Source: Arachis hypogaea (taxonomy: Eukaryota > Streptophyta > Magnoliopsida > Fabales > Fabaceae). From it: 64,000 nt of DNA. The notes beneath the pieces were generated by a model, which did no database searches, was not told the origin of the DNA, and was given only the letters and a program-made list of their open reading frames with translations. Positions 57,850-64,000 of the stretch are shown one piece after another. Location of the stretch: contig NC_092047.1 of NCBI RefSeq assembly GCF_003086295.3, positions 114,883,323 to 114,947,322 on the forward strand. The letters run 5' to 3'. Position numbers and translations under genes: made by a program. Position 1 is the first letter of the stretch. The number at the start of each line of letters is the position of its first letter.

Positions 57850-57913
57850 GGATGCGTATTTAGGGAAATAATGTTTTTTGATTATTTATTTTAATAAAAA
57901 AGCCGACTAAAAT

Positions 57914-58854
57914 CTGTTTTTCTTAATATGATATACACAAAAAAATTGCCCTTTTTCTTGATGATTCATCAATATATAAAGTTTCATATCTCTTTTTTAA
58001 TAGAATAATTTCCATGTTTATCACATAGCCGTTGGAGCAAATGATGGATGTAGTCGTTGATTATAGACGGTGAAGGCTTTCCAAATTTGTTCTTCTAAAA
58101 TAGGCGCAGCAGCTGTTTAATTGATGAGGAAATCTTTCCTTCAGCCAGGTTGAACAAAGGTACTCAATTGATCCCTATATTTCTCTATCATAAAGATTAT
58201 AATAGAAAATAATTAATTATATTTATCATAATAAGGTTTTAAAATAAAACTGAACTCAACAGTCAACAATCTCTTTTTTATGATAAACATGATTAAATTA
58301 TAAAAAGAAGAGAAGAAAAAGATGACTTCTCTGAATTTTAAGAATCTTTCTCTGTTTTTGAACATTCATTAATCAAGCTTAATAGTTTAAAAATGTATGA
58401 ACCTAATCATATTCAAAAGCAGCACACATATGCCAGGAAAATACAAGACATAGCTTGATGTGTATGACCATTAGGTATCAAAGTAAAGCAATATGATAAA
58501 ATAAATCAGAGCAACAAACAAACATATATATAAAAAATATATCAGATCATAATCAAGACATTTTAAATAAGAGAAATATCAAAAACTAGCAAAATAAACT
58601 GACAAGTTCATAAGATCATAAAAAGCATCAACTAAATAATGGCTTAGTTTAATCTTTATTTTCTCTCTCTTTTATCATCAAAGAGGGAAATAAATAAAGA
58701 TTTTAAAATTGATTTGAAAAAAAATTTTAGAAAAGATTTTTAGAATTAAAAACATAATTAATGCAAAAAATAATTTGAATAAATCATTTTTAATGTAGAA
58801 GGAAATAAATTCAAATTAAATGCAGATATCACATCATTATACAAAAAAGATATG
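57914..58854. other. AT-rich intergenic DNA
   Basis: No credible gene or complete repeat. A GC-richer stretch at 58025-58150 is unassigned. Confidence 0.4.
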
Positions 58855-59190
58855 ATGGCAGCAGTTTTGATGGTTCTGTATTTTCTGTAGCAGTATTGTC
58901 TCTTACAAAATCAGGAGATAATTCTATTTTGTCTTCGAAATATTTAGTGTAGCAGCATCTGCAGAATCTAATTGCATTTCAGTTACTGCACCTCGTCCAA
59001 GGCTGTTTGTAACTTCTGTATCATCTGTAATATTATCAATTTTTTTTATGTCTATGATTTTTTCTTTATCCTCATCTTCAAATGTCACAAATCCACCATG
59101 AAATGCACTTAACTTGATGAAGAATGTAAATTTTTTTTAAGTGCCTTGAATATCCACTATCAAGATACTATATGTCCTTATTCCTTTTTG
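58855..59190 (-). pseudogene. Ty1/copia polyprotein fragment
   Basis: The minus strand reads YLDSGYSRHL (protease motif 'WxLDSGCSRHMTG') near 59140-59170, then KLSAFHGGFVTFEDED and KIIDIKKIDN, matching 'GGFVTFGDNxKGKIIGIGKI', followed by LGRGA...LDSADAATL-like hinge sequence near 58930-59010. Frame breaks and missing domains: a small decayed remnant. Confidence 0.5.
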
Positions 59191-59522
59191 AATATAAGGC
59201 AAACCTATAACATAAGTTATCAAGAATGAACAAAATTGTTATCAAGAAGATGAATGGTGATCATAAAAATTATATATTAAAATTATTATTTATACTCTAT
59301 ACAATAATTCTTTAACTTCTTTGAAAAAATGAGAGCAAAGGATCCATAAATAATGACTTTCATTATTCATTCAACATCAAACATTATTATACATGAATAA
59401 TACATATCACTCTGCATTGATATTATTACATTTCTTCTTAATATGTTTCTTGTTTTGTTATTAACAAGAGAACAAGTTACAAATTCATCTTCTTATGGAC
59501 GAAATATGATGTTAATAAGAAA
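59191..59522 (-). other. 3' flank of the DHQ-SDH gene; empty LINE site
   Basis: Contains the 3' UTR region of the SDH gene. The sequence atatcactctgcatt at 59404-59418 is the unoccupied counterpart of the LINE target duplicated at 39596-39610 and 43976-43990. The block from 59223 is duplicated at 39407 onward. Confidence 0.75.
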
Positions 59523-62500
59523 TCAAAATTGTTCCAGAATAAGCTTCCGCATGAATGCCTCTGGAGCTGCAATGCACAAGAGAAAAGAAAAGCAAATACA
59601 TATTAAAATTGAATGTTATAAATTCAATTTGTCTAGTAACAATCTCAACATAAAGATGTAACACATACAAATATAACTATATCTAATTAAAAAGGATATA
59701 AACATTGAAATAGACAAAAATAAACTGTTTTCATTAATTAAAACACTTTAATGACTCAACAACAAAGATATTAAGATCTTAAAAGATTATAAATCATAAT
59801 AAAAAAACGTTCGAGGGCTATCAGAATTTATTTTTCTTGACCAACAGTTTAGCTAGGGCCGTTAAAATGAGTTAAACCCATCGAGCCAGCCCGTTTACCT
59901 ATTTAAATGGACGGACTTTATTTCTAAAATTAAGCCCGTTTAAATTTCGGGATAAATGGGCTGAGCCCAATTAACCTAAAAAAAATGACGGGTTAAACGA
60001 GCTAGTTTGCGGGGTAAATGGGTGGCCCGTTTATTTTTTTTGTTTGCATTCTTTTCAAAAAAAAGTAGCACTTTTAGCCGAATTTTCTCCCGATTCGACC
60101 CGAAAATTCGACCAATCAACTAAAAAAATATTTTTTTTAAAATATTTTTGATCTAAAAGTGATATTTTTTGTCAAAATATTTTTCAAAAAATAAAATAAA
60201 AGAATAAACGGACTGACCATAAATGGTCTGGGCTAAAAAATTAAGGCCGCGAATAAAACGGGTTTAAACGGGCTAGCCCATTTAATCTGGAATTAACAGG
60301 CCAGACCTAAATGGGTCGGATTAGCCCGTTTGACAGTCTATCAATATTTAAAAGTGTAGATTAAAAGTATATTATTAAATTACTAGACTAAAGCAATTCG
60401 ATTGATAGCGGCCAAAAACAATAAATTTTGATGATCTTCTAATATTTCTCACTCATAATTAGTACCTAATCCATCGGTAAAAAGTCGGAATTGGCCAAGA
60501 GCCTGTCTTATGAACATTTCAACACCACTGACCACAATGGCTCCAGACTCAGCAGCCTCTTGCAAGAGCCTTGTATTTCTTGGAGTGTAAACAGCATCAA
60601 ACACAACCTCATATGCTTTCAATGCATCCTATATATAAAAGATGATGTGAATTATGCATATTGAATGATTTTAAGTTGTAGCTAGTTAGGTAGGAGTAAA
60701 AGTAATAAATAAGAGGAAGAACCTTGGATATAGGAGTTTCATTGGACTTAGGTTCCATTCCGACAGAAGATGCATTTGCAAGGATCATATTATTTTGTGG
60801 GGAGAATCTATCTAAGTCTTCATATGGTAGAGCTTCTCCTGAGACTGCATGTGCAAGTGCTTTTGCTCTCTCTATCAAACAATAACCGTATATATTCTTG
60901 TAATTTCTATGTACCATATATATAAGGACAAATTTTAGATGCTATGTATGTAAGGGAAAAAAATGGTATAATTTCATAACCACATCTTCACGTGAAGATA
61001 GTATTGTGAACTATTAGATGTTTAATATATTTGACCATAATTATCTAAAAATTCATAATGTCATCTTTATATAAAGATCTCATCGTCTGAGTATATTTTA
61101 ATAAAAAATAATATTCTTTAATTTGATTCATATTAATTTTTTAAAATGGTTTTAGAAGTATTTAAGAATTTGATTATGTTAAGTATATACTAAAATCAGC
61201 TACCAAAATTAATTACAAGTATCAAATATATATTAGAATATAAATACACATTGAAAATAAATTAAATCACATATGTATTTATATACATAAATACATTAGT
61301 AGCTGATTTTAGTGACTAATTATCGTGTATAAATAATATTTTTATTAAAAAATTTTCATTAGATGGTAATTTCTTTTACTTATAAAAGTTAAATTTAAGG
61401 TATTTACCAAAATTACGATTGAAAATAACGACTCGTGCTCCTCTACTTTTTGCACCATAAGCAAGTGCCCTTCCTGCACCTCCTGCTCCGACCAGCACAA
61501 ATATTTTTTCTGCAAGTGGAGAGGATTCTGGGTCTTTGCCATTCACATATTTTCTACCTGTTCATTCAAATAAATATATTTTTTTAACATAATATGTGTT
61601 TTGTTAAACGGTTAGATAAGTTTACATATTTTAGTAAACTATTTAATTGAATACGTATCAACATCTTAACTATCAATTTTACGTGAACACATTTTTATGT
61701 AAGTAATTATCTAAAAAATTTTTTCGAATATTAACAGATAAAACTAAATCAAATTAAACATTAAAAATATTTTAAGATTTTTTCAAAAAATTTAAAATAA
61801 AAAAGAAAATACACTTTACCCTAATTTTTACTATGGAAAGATATGGTTAAAGTAACTTAGAAATTATGGTTTGATTGTGAAGGTACCTCTCATTGCATCC
61901 TCTATTGCTGTGATACAAGCCTCACAATCTGTATTGTAACCAATTAGCTTTCCATCAATAGGCCTTCTTATTATAGTATTTACAGCTCCAATGGACTATA
62001 TAATGCAAATGGAAGACCATAATTTAGAACATACTTTAGCACACTTAATTAGATCAACATGAAATTTATCTTAATTAAATTTGAATAAATTAATAATGCT
62101 CATATGAAGAATAATATTGTGCAGCTAAATAATGATTTAGTTTCTATAGGTCATTTAGGTAAATTGACACATCTTCAATGACTATTGTTTATTACAAACC
62201 TTAGCAAGTGGATGAACTTCATCACAACAATTGATTGCTGCCTCTTTATGAGGGATTCCAACACTGCATAAATTTCACTTAGAAGAATCACTCCTTTTTT
62301 CTGTGCATGTATATAATAATTGCACTTATTATAGTAATCAACATTTAGGGGAAAAAATTATATATGGGAAAATTTTGAGTGATATCCTCAAAATGTTTTT
62401 TTTTTATATAGAAAAAGAGAAATAGCTTCTTCACTTTTTGATTCGCAGACACTTAAGTCTTTTAGGATTTGAAAATATATTTAAGTTTTTAATCTTTTTA

Positions 62501-63421
62501 AAACTTAGACATATCGATCCTCTATGTTTACTTACCGATAAATCATACGTGACTCCTATTGTACTGACGTGGTCATTACGGATGCATACGTGGAAGAGTT
62601 TTTAAAATGAGACAAGTTAAACTCAAGGATCGATGTGTCTAGATTTTGAAAAAGTCAGGGACTTAAATGTATTTTTAAATACTTAGGGACTTAAATGTCT
62701 GGGAACTAAAAAGTTAGGGATTGATTTGTTATTTTCTCTTTTTTTTTTCTCCTTATTCCAAGATATGAGGAATTAAGAAAACGTTAGAGCAAATTATAAA
62801 TTTTTTTAATTTCTAAAAAGTAAATTTGTTTGGATGAATTTTATTTTTTATTTTAAATATTTTAAAAAAGCAATTCATTTGAAGCTAATTGTAAATTTTT
62901 ATTTTTATTTTTGAAAAATAATTTTACTAGAGTAAATTGTGAAAAAGTAAATACATTAGAGTATCACTTTATCTGCGTAATACACATATTTGTACTATTT
63001 TTTAGCAAAATACATAATCCAGAATCATATCAAAATTAAAAAATGCAATATTCAAGCATACTTATTAAGAAAATGTATACCTGAAACCTGCAAAGTCAGT
63101 GCTTGTATAAGTCTTGAAGAACTCTTTAACATCATCAACCAACATTGGCACATAAATTCCATTGTAACCTGCATGTCTAAAAGTAGGGTTGTGCAAAATG
63201 GGCCCTTTGCTATGGCCCACTGGGTTTGATACAAGCCCAAAAACTTTGGTATCGGCATTCAGATGCTCCAATTTATACACATTTTTAAGGCTAACAAGAG
63301 TTGGTAAGCCTGCTATTGGTTTTCCCTCCAAAGAACCATATACCAAAAATCCTCCAAATTTTGGTCCCAATAATTGGCATATAAGGCCTCTACTTCCCAC
63401 TGCAATGGCAATTAGGGGAAC
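59523..63421 (-). CDS. DQD/SDH: Dehydroquinate dehydratase/shikimate dehydrogenase family, 3' part; quinate-dehydrogenase-like
   Basis: Seven predicted exons (minus): 63081-63421, 62200-62263, 61887-61995, 61408-61559, 60723-60871, 60466-60628, 59523-59566. Exon 1 in view begins within the dehydratase-to-dehydrogenase region; the N-terminal dehydratase exons lie beyond 64000. Dehydrogenase blocks: PVGHSKGP, FSVGIPHKEAA (catalytic Lys), GAVNTI, GYNTD (catalytic Asp), VLVGAGGAGRALAY (NADP-binding loop), FNRNFERAKALA, ANASSVGM, VVFDAVYTPRNTRLL, SGVEMFIRQA, and C-terminus APEAFMRKLILEQF. The substrate loop is SKG, not SKS, and IPHK is preceded by G, not T, as in plant quinate dehydrogenases. Exon 61408-61559 has 2 nt too many near 61503-61510, breaking the frame just before GAGGAG, so this allele may be a pseudogene or the bases an error. 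Plastid pathway enzyme family. Confidence 0.85.
59857..60345. mobile_element. ~490-bp repeat in an intron, copy 1
   Basis: Lies in the last intron of the SDH gene. Begins tagggccgttaaaatgagtt and ends cccgtttgacagtcta; the two ends are imperfect inverted copies. Dense in AAACGGG/CCCGTTT words. A second copy in the same orientation is at 63507-64000. The CTAGGGCCGTTAAA-type end suggests a hAT MITE, but no TSD was seen. Confidence 0.6.
61178..61334. repeat. Small MITE-like repeat, copy D
   Basis: Best-preserved member: tatactaaaatcagctacca at the left and tagtagctgattttagtgac at the right are inverted copies, with TGTATTTATATACATAAATAC inside. In an SDH intron. Confidence 0.55.
62410..62748. 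mobile_element. MITE in an SDH intron
   Basis: Ends agaaaaagagaaatagc and (opposite strand) agagaaaataacaaatc, then both arms carry ACTTTTTxxTTCxCAGACAxTTAAGTC. About 340 bp, long imperfect inverted repeats; boundaries approximate because of flanking T runs. Confidence 0.6.
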
Positions 63422-64000
63422 CTGCATGTAAAGTGTAAGCACAATCATGAAATACATTAGGCTGCGTTTGTTTAGGTATGAAATATTGAGGCATGAATAT
63501 AGAGTAGGCAGTTAAAATGGGCTAAATCCATCGGGTCAGTCTATTTACCTGTTTAAATGGGCAGACTTTGCCTCTAAAATTAAACCCGTTTAAATTTCGG
63601 GCTAAACGAGCTGAGTCCGATTAACCCGAAAAAAAAAATGACGGGTTAAACGGGCTAGCCCACGGGCTAAACGGGTGGCCCGTTTAAATTTTTTTTTAAA
63701 AAAGTAGCACTTTTAGCTAATAATTCTCCGATTCGACCCTTTAATCCGACCCATCAACTAAAAAAAAATATTTTTTAATGATTTTTGACTTAAAAGTAGT
63801 ATTTTTTGTCAAAATATTTTTCAAAAAATAAAATAAAATGATAAACGGGCTGGCCCGTTTAACCCATCGGGCTGACCATAAACGGTCCGGGTTAGAAAAT
63901 TTTGACCCGCAATTAAAGCGGGCTTAAACGGGCAAACCCGTTTAACCCGCGAACTTAACGGGCCGGGCCTAAATGGGCTGAGCTAACCCGTTTGACAGCC
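63422..64000 (-). other. Intron of the DHQ-SDH gene at the window edge
   Basis: Upstream of the exon acceptor at 63422-63423. No coding sequence seen. Most of it is the second intronic repeat copy (63507-64000). Confidence 0.6.
63507..64000. mobile_element. ~490-bp repeat, copy 2 (cut by window end)
   Basis: Begins taggcagttaaaatgggcta and runs to cccgtttgacagcc at the last base, in the same order and orientation as 59857-60345. Its final few bases lie outside. Confidence 0.6.

Larger units (their letters stand above)
53814..57913. mobile_element. Foldback element with 8-bp TSD, interrupted by a palindrome
   Basis: Element 53822-57905, both ends CGGCTTTTTTATTxAAATAAATAA reading inwards; exact 8-bp TSD actaaaat at 53814-53821 and 57906-57913. 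Long arms: 53822-54090 matches the reverse complement of about 55590-55831 plus 57850-57905, including repeated words such as CACCCACGAAATG and CACCATCTCAATxCTG. Without the nested 2-kb palindrome its own length is about 2.07 kb. The centre is AT-rich with a 98-bp tandem repeat. No coding sequence. Confidence 0.82.

Noticed and set aside
1..64000. tRNA, rRNA or other structured RNA genes
   Set aside because: No cloverleaf with A and B boxes and no rRNA segment was recognised; the only tRNA-related sequence is the retrotransposon primer binding site.

Overview
This window reads as plant nuclear DNA from a dicot. Genes have many short AT-rich GT-AG introns, intergenic DNA is very AT-rich, and most of the sequence is transposable elements of several classes. 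The repeat families look like those of a legume, most likely Arachis (peanut or a wild relative). That species call is my inference from the style of the repeats, not something the sequence proves.

Host genes are few. (1) A complete CRIB-RhoGAP (ROP GTPase-activating protein) gene, plus strand, 5141-7873, four exons, 471 aa. (2) A small acidic protein gene of unknown function, minus strand, 9615-10049, with two heat-shock-element cores upstream. (3) A complete nine-exon mitochondrial carrier gene, minus strand, 34802-38078, 317 aa. (4) The 3' seven exons of a dehydroquinate dehydratase/shikimate dehydrogenase family gene, minus strand, 59523 to past 63421. Its active-site substitutions resemble quinate dehydrogenases, and one exon carries a 2-nt frameshift. 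Fragments of a PP2C phosphatase gene, an EF-hand gene and a copy of the last SDH exon are pseudogenes.

Mobile DNA from left to right: a LINE with an open 1355-codon ORF2 (1-4558); a MULE with 10-bp target-site duplication (TSD), a broken transposase and an apparently intact zf-GRF gene on the other strand (12928-18831); a ~2.1-kb element (19770-21883) holding a hAT-type element (20519-21266, 8-bp TSD); an intact, very young Ty3/gypsy element of Tat type (22728-32240; two 532-bp LTRs differing at one base) with a long antisense gene; a hAT MITE (33327-33948); foldback and small MITEs (38.4-39.2 kb); a decayed LINE on the minus strand (39611-43975) inside a duplicated SDH 3' end, whose empty-site relative lies at 59404-59418; a LINE insertion of only about 20 nt (46389-46407); a 1.3-kb tandem duplication, each unit holding a 549-bp foldback MITE (47245-49856); a probable solo LTR (51.1-53.5 kb); and a foldback element (53822-57905) into which a 2-kb palindrome (55832-57840) inserted.

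The palindrome is the most unusual object. Each arm carries six imperfect dyads, all exactly 21 nt long, built as TTCGAA-N9-TTCGAA, twelve in total. The antisense gene of the gypsy element (own TATA box, in-frame 87-nt intron) and the GRF gene riding in the MULE are the other accessory-gene systems worth attention. All exon structures are by-eye predictions from splice sites and protein-family patterns.
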